Positions 5,920 to 13,387 of a stretch of DNA of 13,387 nucleotides are shown here, one piece after another; the stretch's first letter is position 1, and each line of letters opens with the position of its first letter. The position numbers were made by a program, and so were the translations under genes. Below the pieces are notes generated by a model. It saw only the letters and a program-made list of their open reading frames with translations. It did no database searches and was not told where the DNA came from. This DNA comes from Pseudomonadota bacterium (GTDB lineage Bacteria > Pseudomonadota > Gammaproteobacteria > Steroidobacterales > Steroidobacteraceae): the NCBI GenBank assembly GCA_023433705.1, contig JAEYUC010000016.1:1-13387 (forward strand), given 5' to 3'.

Positions 5920-7128
5920 CTAATTTCGCGACATCCCCAGATATTGTCGCTCCAGAAACTCCCTTTCCCGGGCATTCCCGCACAACTCCATCGCCGCCCG
6001 ATAAGCCTCCGCGGCTTCCGCATTCCTTCCGGCCCTCCGCAGCATATCGGCCCGCACCGAGTGAAAAAGGTGATACCGCGAAAGCTGCAGCGCTTCGAGC
6101 AGTCGCAACCCCGCGACGGGGCCCTCCAGTTCCGCGACGGCGACAGCGCGATTCATCGCGACCACGTCGCTGGGGACTAACGAATACAACTGGTCGTACA
6201 ACGCGACGATCTGCGCCCAGTCCGTATCCGCGGCCGTCCGTGCATCACTGTGTACCGCGTTGATCGCCGCCTGCAGCTGATACGGCCCCGGCTCGTTCCG
6301 ATGCAAACATACGCGCAGTAACGCCTGGCCTTCCTCGATGCGCGCCCGATCCCAGAGCCCCCGGTCCTGCGCCGCGAGCTGAACGAACGCGCCGTTCTCG
6401 TCCGTGCGAGCGGCCCTGCGCGCGTCGATGAGCAGCATCAGCGCGAGCAGTCCCTTCGCCTCCGGCTGCGACGGCAGCAGTTCCACCAGCAGTCGCCCGA
6501 GCCGGATCGCCTCGTCGCACAATTCATGGCGCACGAGTTCCGCGCCACCACTCGCGCTGTACCCCTCGTTGAACACGAGGTACACGACACCGAGCACACT
6601 CGCGAGTCGCGCCGGAAGTTCGTTCGCCTCGGGAATGCGATACGGAATCCCGGCCGCCCGGATCTTCGTCTTGGCGCGCGAGATGCGTTGCCCCATCGTC
6701 GGCTCCGGCACGAGAAACGCGCGCGCGATGTCGGCGGTGGTGAGTCCGCCGAGCAGCCGCAACGTGAGCGCGAGCTGCGCCTCCGTCGCGAGCGCGGGGT
6801 GACAACACGTGAAGATCAGTCGCAGACGATCGTCGTTCACATCGTGCTCCGCGGGCTCGTCGCGCTCGAGCAGTTGCATGGCGGCTTCCTGCCGCGCATC
6901 GCGCGTCGCTTCGCGCCGCAACCGGTCGATGGCCCGATTGCGCGCCGTCGTGATGATCCAGCCGGCGGGCGCGGGCGGCACACCGTCCGATGGCCAACGC
7001 TGCAAGGCGATCTCGAACGCATCCTGCACGGCCTCTTCGGCGAGCGAGATGTCGCCGAGCCGGCGCGTGAGTACGGCCACGGCGCGGCCGTACTCCGCGC
7101 GGAAGACCCGTTCGATCTCGCCGCTCAA
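5920..7128 (-). CDS. ECF42-type RNA polymerase sigma factor with C-terminal DUF6596/TPR-like extension
   Basis: The 402-residue product is about twice the length of a plain ECF sigma factor. Region 2 lies at about 5-75 (AEEAVQDAFEIALQRWP, then GWIITTARNRAIDRLRR); region 4 lies at about 112-172, with LTTADIARAFLVPEPTMGQRISRAK as the helix-turn-helix. From about 185 the extension contains VYLVFNEGYSAS and ends in a helical repeat-like segment. This architecture is that of group ECF42, which lacks an anti-sigma factor and pairs with DGPF proteins; its extension is needed for activity in studied members. The start is TTG at 7128, because an in-frame TGA, the stop of the upstream DGPF gene, lies nine bases before it and no other start precedes the conserved N-terminus. 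The 6-bp gap and weak Shine-Dalgarno suggest translational coupling. Targets are unknown. Confidence 0.92.
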   Translation of the reverse strand: MSGEIERVFRAEYGRAVAVLTRRLGDISLAEEAVQDAFEIALQRWPSDGVPPAPAGWIITTARNRAIDRLRREATRDARQEAAMQLLERDEPAEHDVNDDRLRLIFTCCHPALATEAQLALTLRLLGGLTTADIARAFLVPEPTMGQRISRAKTKIRAAGIPYRIPEANELPARLASVLGVVYLVFNEGYSASGGAELVRHELCDEAIRLGRLLVELLPSQPEAKGLLALMLLIDARRAARTDENGAFVQLAAQDRGLWDRARIEEGQALLRVCLHRNEPGPYQLQAAINAVHSDARTAADTDWAQIVALYDQLYSLVPSDVVAMNRAVAVAELEGPVAGLRLLEALQLSRYHLFHSVRADMLRRAGRNAEAAEAYRAAMELCGNAREREFLERQYLGMSRN

Positions 7129-7134
7129 TGTGGG

Positions 7135-7482
7135 TCAGTGTTCGAAGAAGGGCCGCACTTCGACGGGTGTGGTCGTCGCGCGCGCCAGCTTGCGCGCCCA
7201 GCCGAGCGCGGCATCGAGATCGGGCGCGCGCAGGATCGTGAGACCCCCGATCTGTTCCTTGCTCTCGATGAACGGACCGTCGGTCGTCACGATGTCGCCA
7301 CCCTGGTGGCGCAGGACGGTGGCCGTGTTGGCCGGATACAGGCCTCCGCCGAACACCCAGGCGCCGGACGCCTGCATCTCCGCGTGCAGTGCCGTCACGT
7401 CCGCCATGATTTTCTGCAGCTTCTCGGGTTCGGGCTGCGTCGATCCGGCGGGGTAACAGATGGTGAGCAAATACTGCTTCAT
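7135..7482 (-). CDS. DGPF/YCII-related small protein paired with ECF42 sigma factor
   Basis: A 115-residue soluble protein with an alpha-beta dimeric-barrel pattern. The family name motif is intact as TTDGPFIESKEQIGG, with DGPF at residues 68-71. It opens MKQYLLTICYP, typical of these proteins. Biochemical activity is unknown; relatives are nearly always encoded next to ECF42-type sigma factors and are presumed targets or partners of the system. The ATG at 7482 has a well-placed Shine-Dalgarno, CGAGGA (reverse strand, 7494-7489), six bases upstream. It is first in the operon, with the sigma factor gene following after 6 bp. A TGTCGA-type promoter lies about 40-65 bp upstream, consistent with control by the sigma factor itself. 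Confidence 0.9.
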   Translation of the reverse strand: MKQYLLTICYPAGSTQPEPEKLQKIMADVTALHAEMQASGAWVFGGGLYPANTATVLRHQGGDIVTTDGPFIESKEQIGGLTILRAPDLDAALGWARKLARATTTPVEVRPFFEH

Positions 7483-7520
7483 GACGAATCCTCGACCGGC
7501 GACATGCCGGGTTCATCGCC

Positions 7521-7549
7521 TATACGAACGGCGAGAGTGAGTTTCGACA
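7521..7549 (-). promoter_or_regulatory. Candidate ECF42-dependent promoter of the DGPF-sigma operon
   Basis: Read on the reverse strand, TGTCGA (7549-7544), 17 bases, then CGTATA (7526-7521) stand upstream of the DGPF gene, giving a leader of about 30 bases. TGTCGA is the -35 element reported for ECF42 targets in Streptomyces; a -10 starting CG is usual for ECF promoters. The match was found by eye at the expected place, and its activity is inferred. Confidence 0.6.
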
Positions 7550-7588
7550 GGGATGGATGCAAGCGGGCGGCCGCTCACCCGGGATCGA

Positions 7589-8890
7589 TCAGGCGGCGTC
7601 GTGCTGGGAGGAGTCGTCGGCTTCGCGCGCGGCGTTTTCGTAGTTCTGCGCGAAGACTTCGAGGAAGATGTGCGGCAGCGTGCCGGGCGGCATTTCGCAC
7701 AGCGAACGATAGAACTCGCCGTACAGCTCCCAGTTGCCCATGGTCTTGCGGCGCGCGCTGCGTTCGAAGCGCGTGGCCAGGTCCCGCGGGTCGAGCCGGC
7801 CCACGAAATCCACGAAGGCCGCGCGCATCGCGTCGATCAGCGCCGCATCGTGGCGTCGCGCGCCCGCGAACGATTCGCGCATCCACTGGACCGCATCGAA
7901 GCGCCGGCTGTCGTGCGCCTTGAGCAGTTCCTGGATGAGTTCCTCGATGCCGTGGCGATCGAGCGAGGGCAGAAGATCGCTCGCGTCCTTCTCGTACGTC
8001 ACGCGCAACTCGGTGCGTTGCGCCTGCTGCGAGCGGTTGCTTTCCTTGAGCCCCGAAAGGCTCTCACGCAGGAGCTGGCCGGCGAGGTGCAGCATGCGGG
8101 AATGCGCATCGGCCGGCAGCGATTCGGCGCTGATGCCCGCGCCGCGGCAGAACGCCATCAGTCCCGGCGAGATGTCGGGCGTGCCGCCCGCGACGGGAAC
8201 GGTGGCAGGCTGCGTGATCGGCGGTGCCGTCTGATGCACCGCCTTCTGCTGTTTTTCCGCCGCGCGCGCAAGCCTTGCGATGCGGCGTGCGACGGCATCG
8301 GAATTCACCTCGAGTTCGGGCGCGGTCGACGGTTCCTTCGGCAGATCCTGGGTCTGATGCAGAGCGCGCGTGCGCGCCGAGACCGCCTGGCCGAACGCGT
8401 TCACCGGCTTGAGCTTGTCGTTCGACGTGTCCTGGCTCGCTTCGAGCAGGTTCTCCAGGCGCAGCGAGGCGCCGAGATCGCCGAGCGCGGGGGGGCGGCG
8501 ACGGCTGCTCGTCGATCCGGTGCCGGGTTTCGCATAGAGCGCGCTGTCGTCCAGGCTGAAATCGGTGGCTGAATCGATCTGCACCTGGACGTGGTATTCG
8601 CCGATGCGCAGGATATCGCCCGTCTTGAGCTCGTACGGATTGTGGCTGCCGAGCGGACGGTCGCCGTCGTTGATGAACGTGCCGTTGCTGCTCGTGTCCT
8701 GCAGAAGGTATCGACCGTTGTGGAAAACGATGCGCGCGTGTCGGCCCGAGACGTAGCGCATTTCATCAGGCAATACCCAGTCGTTCTCGGAGGAGCGTCC
8801 AATGCTGCCGCCCGATACCCCAAGTACGAATGTGCTCCGGTCACCCAACCGGAGGCGTTGTTCACTGATGACGCGCAGCCTGAGCGCCAT
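7589..8890 (-). CDS. tagH: Type VI secretion-associated FHA protein, TagH-like
   Basis: The 433-residue cytoplasmic protein has an N-terminal FHA domain (about 5-105) that binds phosphothreonine. The fold's contact residues are present: G31-R32 (SIGRSSENDW), S48 and R50-H51 (VSGRHARI), and the TSSNGTFIN block at 66-74. A low-complexity linker (about 115-250) leads to a C-terminal alpha-helical domain (about 250-415, including QWMRESF, MRAAF and YGEFYRSLCEM), which resembles the TagH/ImpI C-terminal domain. In studied systems TagH is part of the threonine-phosphorylation switch (PpkA/PppA) that activates type VI secretion. The ATG at 8890 is chosen because AGAGGG lies eight bases upstream and the family begins there; an ATG at 8926 would add 12 residues without a Shine-Dalgarno. 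No other type VI gene is visible here, so its partners must lie elsewhere if it is functional. Confidence 0.85.
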   Translation of the reverse strand: MALRLRVISEQRLRLGDRSTFVLGVSGGSIGRSSENDWVLPDEMRYVSGRHARIVFHNGRYLLQDTSSNGTFINDGDRPLGSHNPYELKTGDILRIGEYHVQVQIDSATDFSLDDSALYAKPGTGSTSSRRRPPALGDLGASLRLENLLEASQDTSNDKLKPVNAFGQAVSARTRALHQTQDLPKEPSTAPELEVNSDAVARRIARLARAAEKQQKAVHQTAPPITQPATVPVAGGTPDISPGLMAFCRGAGISAESLPADAHSRMLHLAGQLLRESLSGLKESNRSQQAQRTELRVTYEKDASDLLPSLDRHGIEELIQELLKAHDSRRFDAVQWMRESFAGARRHDAALIDAMRAAFVDFVGRLDPRDLATRFERSARRKTMGNWELYGEFYRSLCEMPPGTLPHIFLEVFAQNYENAAREADDSSQHDAA

Positions 8891-8968
8891 GGAATACCCT
8901 CTGGGCCCTAGCTTCCCGCTGCCCATGCGTGTATGAAGAGGCAGGTTAACGTCCCCTTAGTCCGCCAG

Positions 8969-9313
8969 ATGGCATCCAGTCACATTTTCAAGATTATGTT
9001 CGTGAACCAGGGCAAGGTTTACGAGGTTTATGCCCGCAAGGTGAGCCAGGGTCGCTTGTTCGGGTTCATCGAAGTCGAAGAACTGGTGTTCGGCGAGCGC
9101 TCGACGGTCGTACTCGATCCGGGCGAGGAACGCATCAAATCCGAATTCTCCGGCGTCAAGTGCACGATGATCCCGATGCACTCGATCCTGCGCATCGACG
9201 AAGTGAAGAAGCAGGGCACCGCCAAGATCAGTGCGCTCGAGGGCGGCAACATCACCCAGTTCCCGCTGTCGATGTACACGCCCGCCGGCAACGACTCCGG
9301 CCCCCAGAAATAG
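8969..9313 (+). CDS. DUF1820 family protein
   Basis: A 114-residue protein of the DUF1820 family, found mainly in gammaproteobacteria, with no established function. The family core is clear: HIFKIMFVNQGKVYEVYARKV at the N-terminus, then GRLFGFIEVEELVFGE and a run of short strands ending MIPMHSILRIDEVKKQG. No signal peptide or membrane segment is present, so it is probably cytoplasmic. The ATG at 8969 is preferred over the in-frame ATG at 8933 because family members begin just before the F/Y-K-I/V-x-F-x-NQG motif; neither has a well-placed Shine-Dalgarno. It is divergent from the TagH-like gene (78 bp between starts). Downstream, the inverted-repeat element begins 6 bp after the stop codon and may serve as its transcript end. 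Confidence 0.88.
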   Translation: MASSHIFKIMFVNQGKVYEVYARKVSQGRLFGFIEVEELVFGERSTVVLDPGEERIKSEFSGVKCTMIPMHSILRIDEVKKQGTAKISALEGGNITQFPLSMYTPAGNDSGPQK

Positions 9314-9319
9314 GGGAAA

Positions 9320-9400
9320 AAAGGGGACAGATCTATTTATTGACGATTTCGCGCCCCAGGATCGCGCGCGATATCGTCACTAAATAAATCTGTCCCCTTT
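9320..9400. repeat. 81-bp inverted-repeat element (MITE- or REPIN-like)
   Basis: Perfect 13-bp ends, AAAGGGGACAGAT (9320-9332) and ATCTGTCCCCTTT (9388-9400), continue inward as imperfect arms. The left arm carries TATTTA (9334-9339) and TGACGAT (9341-9347), matched on the right by TAAATA and ATCGTCA with three mismatches. Arms total about 30 bases each, with a GC-rich centre containing the palindrome ATCGCGCGCGAT (9361-9372). From memory, AAAGGGGACAGATTTATTT-type ends occur beside REP-associated (Y1/IS200-like) transposase genes in proteobacteria; no such gene is in this window. The element may be a non-autonomous derivative and could also end DUF1820 transcripts. Confidence 0.8.
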
Positions 9401-9403
9401 CTG

Positions 9404-9409
9404 TACAAT
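9404..9409 (+). promoter_or_regulatory. Possible purL -10 box
   Basis: TACAAT lies 12 bases before the purL start codon, so transcription would begin within a few bases of the ATG. At the 17-base spacing the -35 position is TAAATA (9381-9386), part of the inverted-repeat element and a poor match to TTGACA. The call rests on the -10 alone. Confidence 0.4.
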
Positions 9410-9421
9410 TCGCGCCCTCCA

Positions 9422-12400
9422 ATGATCGAGCTCCCAGGCGCCCCCGCAGTTTCCGATTTCCGCATCGCCAAACTGCGTCCCGCGCTCGAGGCCGTTCAAC
9501 CCGGGCTTGGCGCCATCAGCGCCCGTTACGTTCATTTCGTCGATCTCGCGCGTGATCTCGATGCGCGCGAACGCGCGCTGCTCGAACGGCTGCTGACCTA
9601 CGGGCCGCGCGAGAACGGCGCGCGCGCGGCGGTCGCCGGAGCCTCCGAAATCGTCATCGTGCCGCGCTTCGGCACGATCTCGCCCTGGTCGAGCAAGGCC
9701 ACCGACATCGCGCACGTCTGCGGGCTCGAGGCGGTTTCGCGCATCGAGCGTGGCATCGCCTGGAGCATCGCCGGCGCGCAGCCCCTGTCGCGCGCGGTAC
9801 TCGAGAAGCTGGCCGCGCCGTTGTTCGACCGCATGACGGAAACCGCGCTGCTCGATCGGGCCGAGGCCGCGCGCCTGTTCACGCACGAACACACGCGTCC
9901 GCTGCGCACCGTCTCGCTCGCCGAGGGCCGCGCGGCGTTGGTGAAAGCCAACACCGAGCTCGGCCTCGCACTGTCGGACGACGAGATCGACTACCTGGTC
10001 AGGAACTTCGCGGCGCTGAAGCGCGACCCGACCGACGTCGAGCTGATGATGTTCGCACAGGCGAACTCCGAACACTGCCGCCACAAGATCTTCAATGCCG
10101 ACTGGATAGTCGACGGCCAGAAGCAGCCGAAGTCGCTGTTCGCGATGATCCGCAACACGCACGCGAAGAATCCCAAGGGCGTGCTCTCCGCCTATCGCGA
10201 CAACGCGGCGGTGATCGAAGGTCCGCTCGGCAAGCGTTATTTCCCGAATCCTGAGAACGACATTTACGGCGCGGTCGATGAGCCCATCGACATCCTGATG
10301 AAGGTGGAGACTCACAACCACCCGACGGCGATTTCGCCGTTCCCCGGCGCGGCCACGGGTTCGGGCGGCGAGATCCGCGACGAGGGCGCGACGGGCCGCG
10401 GGGCGAAGCCGAAGGCCGGCCTCACGGGTTTCTCGGTGTCGCACCTGCGCATTCCGGGCTTCGAGCAGCCGTGGGAGAAGACGAACATCGGCAAGCCCGA
10501 CCGCATCGTCTCGGGGCTCGACATCATGATCGAGGGGCCGCTCGGCGGCGCCGCGTTCAACAACGAATTCGGCCGGCCGAACATCGCGGGTTACTTCCGC
10601 ACGTTCGAACAGGCGGCGGAAGGCGACGCACCCGATCGCGTGCGCGGTTATCACAAGCCGATCATGATCGCGGGCGGTCTCGGCAACGTGCGCCGCAAAC
10701 ACGTCGAGAAGAGCGAGATTCCGGTCGGCGCGAAGGTCGTCGTGCTCGGTGGTCCCGCGATGCTGATCGGCCTCGGCGGCGGCGCGGCCTCGTCGATGGG
10801 CAGCGGTAGTTCGAGCGCGGATCTCGACTTCGCGTCGGTGCAGCGTGGCAATCCCGAGATCCAGCGCCGCGCGCAGGAAGTCATCGACCGCTGCAGCGCG
10901 CGCTGGAGCCAGAATCCGATCCTGCTGATCCACGACGTCGGCGCGGGTGGTTTGTCGAACGCGGTGCCCGAAGCCGTGGCGCACACCGAAGGACGTGGCG
11001 CGGTCATCGATCTGGGCGCGATTCCGAACGACGAGCCCGGCATGTCGCCGATGGAACTGTGGTGCAACGAGTCGCAGGAGCGTTACGTGCTCGTGATCGA
11101 CGCGGCGCGCCTCGGCGAGTTCGAGTCGATCTGCCGCCGCGAACGGTGTCCGTTCGCCGTGATCGGCGAGATGAATGACACGGGCGTGCTGGTGCTCGAG
11201 GATCGCAAGAACGGAACACGTCCCGTCGACATGCCGCTGGACGTGTTGCTGGGCAAGGCGCCGAAGATGCTGCGCGACGTGAAAAGCGTTGCGCCACCCC
11301 AGAAGCCTTTGGACCTCGCGTCGGTCGAGCTGCGTGATGCGGCGTACCGGCTGCTGAAATTTCCCGCGGTCGCGGACAAGACCTTCCTGATCACGATTGG
11401 TGACCGCACCGTGGGCGGCATGATCAGCCGCGACCAGATGGTGGGTCCGTGGCAGGTGCCGGTCGCGGACGTGGCCGTCACGATCTCGGACTACTTCGGA
11501 CACACGGGCGAAGCGATGGCGATGGGCGAGCGCACGCCGGTCGCGGTGCTCGATGCGCCGGCCTCGGGCCGGCTCGCGGTGGCCGAATCGCTCACCAACA
11601 TTCTTGCCGCCGACATCGGTTCATTGTCGAACGTGCGGCTGTCGGCGAACTGGATGGCTGCGTGCGGCGAACCGGGTGAGGACGCCGCGTTGTACGCGAC
11701 CGTGCGCACCGTCGGCGAGGAGCTGTGCCCCGCGCTCGGCATCGCGATCCCGGTGGGCAAGGACTCGCTGTCCATGAAGACGGTGTGGAGCGAGGGCGCG
11801 CAGAAGAAATCGGTCGTCGCGCCGGTGTCGCTGATCGTCTCCGCGTTCTCGCCCGTCGGCGACGTGCGCGGGACCTGGACGCCGCAGCTGCGTACGGATC
11901 TTGGCCCGACCACATTGCTGCTCGTCGATCTCGGCTTCGGCAAGAACCGGCTGGGCGGCTCTTCGCTCGCGCAGGTGTACGGATCGCTGGGCGCACAGCC
12001 CGCGGATCTCGATTCGCCGGACCGCCTGCTCGGTCTCGCGGCCGCGCTCGCGGAGCTGCGCGCGCAGGGACTGGCGCTCGCGTACCACGACCGCTCCGAC
12101 GGAGGCGTGTTCGCGACGCTCGCCGAGATGGCATTCGCCGGGCACTGCGGCCTCGACGTCAAACTACCGGCCGGCGCCAACGGCGCGGCGGGCGCGCTGT
12201 TCAGCGAGGAGCTGGGCGTCGTGCTGCAGGTGAAGACGGCGAATCTGGAACCGGCGCGCGAAATCTTCGCGCGGCACGGGCTCGGCGAGCACACACATGC
12301 GATCGGAACTACCACGCGCGAGATGCGAGTTCGCATCGAAGCGGCCACGGGCCGCGTCGATGAATCGTGGGAAGACCTGCGTCGCGCCTGGTCCGAGACA

Positions 12401-13321
12401 TCGTTCCGCATGCGCGAGATGCGCGACGAGCCTGCCTGCGCGCGCGAAGAGTTCAACGCTGTCTGCGATCCGGGCTCGCCGGGTCTCAATGTCGCGTTGA
12501 CGTTCGATCCTGACGAGGACATTTCCGCGCCCTACATCGGCAAGGCGCGCCCGCGCGTGGCGGTGCTGCGCGAGCAGGGCGTGAACAGCCAGATCGAAAT
12601 GGCCGCGGTGCTCGAACGCGTCGGCTTCGAGTCGCACGACGTGCACATGACCGACGTGCTCTCGGGGCGCGTGAAGCTCGACCAGTTCCGCGGGCTCGTG
12701 GCCTGCGGCGGTTTCTCGTACGGCGACGTGCTCGGCGCGGGCGAGGGTTGGGCGAAGTCCATCCTGTATCACCCGGCCACGCGCGAGGCGTTCCAGAAGT
12801 TCTTCGAGCGCGCGGACACGTTTTCGCTCGGTGTCTGCAACGGCTGCCAGATGTTCGCGGCGCTCAAGGAGATCGTGCCCGGCACGGCCAACTGGCCGCG
12901 TTTCGTGCGCAATCGCGGCGAGCAGTTCGAGGGGCGTTTCTCGCTGGTCGAGCTCGCGCGCTCTCCGTCCATCCTGCTCGCGGGCATGGACGGCTCGATG
13001 CTGCCGATCGCCGTGGCGCACGGCGAAGGCCGTGCGGAATTCGCGAGCGTTTCCGATGCGAAGGCATTCGACGCGAGCGGCCTGGTCGCCGCCCGCTACG
13101 TGAATGGCGACCGCTTGGTCGCAACTACCTACCCCGCGAACCCGAACGGCTCGCCGTTCGGCATCGCCGCCATCACGAACGCCGACGGCCGCGTGACGAT
13201 CACGATGCCGCACCCCGAGCGCTCGTTCCGCTACGCGCAGAACTCCTGGCGCCCCGACAACGCGGGCGAGTACTCCGGCTGGTACCGGATGTTCGCGAAC
13301 GCGCGCAAGTGGGTTGGCTGA
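9422..13321 (+). CDS. purL: Phosphoribosylformylglycinamidine synthase, single-chain
   Basis: PurL performs the fourth step of de novo purine synthesis: FGAR + glutamine + ATP to FGAM. At 1299 residues it is the long single-chain form (E. coli about 1295), not the split PurS/PurL/PurQ form. Order: an N-terminal PurS-like domain (about 1-150, opening ELPGAPAVSDFRIAKL and including GTISPWSSKATDIAH); a linker with ANSEHCRHKIFNADW; the tandem ATPase/AIRS-like halves (VETHNHPTAISPFPGAATGSGGE near 300; IPVGKDSLSMK near 775); and a C-terminal class I glutaminase domain from about 1040. The glutaminase triad is intact: Cys1139 in GVCNGCQM and His1264/Glu1266 in PHPERS, the same spacing as in E. coli. 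The start is fixed by alignment with the conserved N-terminus. No Shine-Dalgarno precedes it and the leader appears very short. No PurR-like operator was found. Confidence 0.97.
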   Translation: MIELPGAPAVSDFRIAKLRPALEAVQPGLGAISARYVHFVDLARDLDARERALLERLLTYGPRENGARAAVAGASEIVIVPRFGTISPWSSKATDIAHVCGLEAVSRIERGIAWSIAGAQPLSRAVLEKLAAPLFDRMTETALLDRAEAARLFTHEHTRPLRTVSLAEGRAALVKANTELGLALSDDEIDYLVRNFAALKRDPTDVELMMFAQANSEHCRHKIFNADWIVDGQKQPKSLFAMIRNTHAKNPKGVLSAYRDNAAVIEGPLGKRYFPNPENDIYGAVDEPIDILMKVETHNHPTAISPFPGAATGSGGEIRDEGATGRGAKPKAGLTGFSVSHLRIPGFEQPWEKTNIGKPDRIVSGLDIMIEGPLGGAAFNNEFGRPNIAGYFRTFEQAAEGDAPDRVRGYHKPIMIAGGLGNVRRKHVEKSEIPVGAKVVVLGGPAMLIGLGGGAASSMGSGSSSADLDFASVQRGNPEIQRRAQEVIDRCSARWSQNPILLIHDVGAGGLSNAVPEAVAHTEGRGAVIDLGAIPNDEPGMSPMELWCNESQERYVLVIDAARLGEFESICRRERCPFAVIGEMNDTGVLVLEDRKNGTRPVDMPLDVLLGKAPKMLRDVKSVAPPQKPLDLASVELRDAAYRLLKFPAVADKTFLITIGDRTVGGMISRDQMVGPWQVPVADVAVTISDYFGHTGEAMAMGERTPVAVLDAPASGRLAVAESLTNILAADIGSLSNVRLSANWMAACGEPGEDAALYATVRTVGEELCPALGIAIPVGKDSLSMKTVWSEGAQKKSVVAPVSLIVSAFSPVGDVRGTWTPQLRTDLGPTTLLLVDLGFGKNRLGGSSLAQVYGSLGAQPADLDSPDRLLGLAAALAELRAQGLALAYHDRSDGGVFATLAEMAFAGHCGLDVKLPAGANGAAGALFSEELGVVLQVKTANLEPAREIFARHGLGEHTHAIGTTTREMRVRIEAATGRVDESWEDLRRAWSETSFRMREMRDEPACAREEFNAVCDPGSPGLNVALTFDPDEDISAPYIGKARPRVAVLREQGVNSQIEMAAVLERVGFESHDVHMTDVLSGRVKLDQFRGLVACGGFSYGDVLGAGEGWAKSILYHPATREAFQKFFERADTFSLGVCNGCQMFAALKEIVPGTANWPRFVRNRGEQFEGRFSLVELARSPSILLAGMDGSMLPIAVAHGEGRAEFASVSDAKAFDASGLVAARYVNGDRLVATTYPANPNGSPFGIAAITNADGRVTITMPHPERSFRYAQNSWRPDNAGEYSGWYRMFANARKWVG

Positions 13322-13387
13322 TTCGGTTGGTGCCGGGTGAGAAATCGTTGAGTTAGCGGGATGCTTTCCGCGTGGCGGATGCCGTCT

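Noticed and set aside
5391..6180. Frames of 84-210 codons on both strands across the tRNA and palindromic element
   Set aside because: They read through a tRNA and inverted repeats, resemble nothing, and exist only because hairpin DNA happens to lack stops in those frames.
9380..11503. A 707-codon open frame opposite purL
   Set aside because: It is the antisense of a well-aligned PurL with no family resemblance, and is dominated by Arg/Ala/His as expected of a shadow frame.
12164..13213. A 349-codon frame opposite the purL glutaminase domain
   Set aside because: Shadow of a gene with intact catalytic residues; no plausible start context.
13322..13387. Start of another gene after purL
   Set aside because: Only 66 bases remain, with no ribosome-binding site, start codon in good context, or clear terminator hairpin.

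Overview
The window looks like chromosomal DNA from a GC-rich gammaproteobacterium, possibly of the Steroidobacter/Xanthomonas/Nevskia side of the class. The reasons are a long single-chain PurL, a DUF1820 protein (a mainly gammaproteobacterial family), TadA, an MltF-type lytic transglycosylase and a type VI-associated FHA protein. The organism assignment is inference; no rRNA or species marker is present.

Layout. (1) 184-1044 (+) is an EamA/DMT-type transporter that converges, with a 23-bp overlap, on a DUF72 (YecE-like) gene at 1022-2026 (-). (2) 2145-4629 (+) is a same-strand run: tadA (tRNA A34 deaminase), a secreted YceI-like lipid-binding protein, and a secreted protein with two tandem DUF1080 domains. 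(3) 4630-5397 (-) is an MltF-like lytic transglycosylase with a twin-arginine-like signal. Its stop codon abuts the DUF1080 stop, and its 5' end overlaps the promoter of the divergent tRNA-Ser(CGA) gene (5455-5547, +). (4) 5548-5919 has no gene. It holds a striking ~235-bp imperfect palindrome built of nested short hairpins, and an exact 18-bp copy of the tRNA 3' end lies at its right edge. (5) 7482 down to 5920 (-) is a two-gene operon: a DGPF/YCII-like protein and an ECF42-type sigma factor, preceded by a TGTCGA-type candidate autoregulatory promoter. (6) 7589-8890 (-) is a TagH-like FHA protein with no other type VI gene in view, divergent from a DUF1820 gene (8969-9313, +). (7) 9320-9400 is an 81-bp inverted-repeat element (arms beginning AAAGGGGACAGAT) lodged just upstream of purL. 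(8) 9422-13321 (+) is full-length purL. The last 66 bases after purL and the first 183 bases of the window show no gene.

Most genes here are housekeeping genes or belong to well-known families. The accessory signal is concentrated in two non-coding structures: the tRNA-Ser-associated palindromic element, which is the best candidate for something not covered by standard annotation, and the small inverted-repeat element at the purL promoter. The DGPF-sigma operon is a self-contained regulatory unit whose likely promoter can be read from the sequence.
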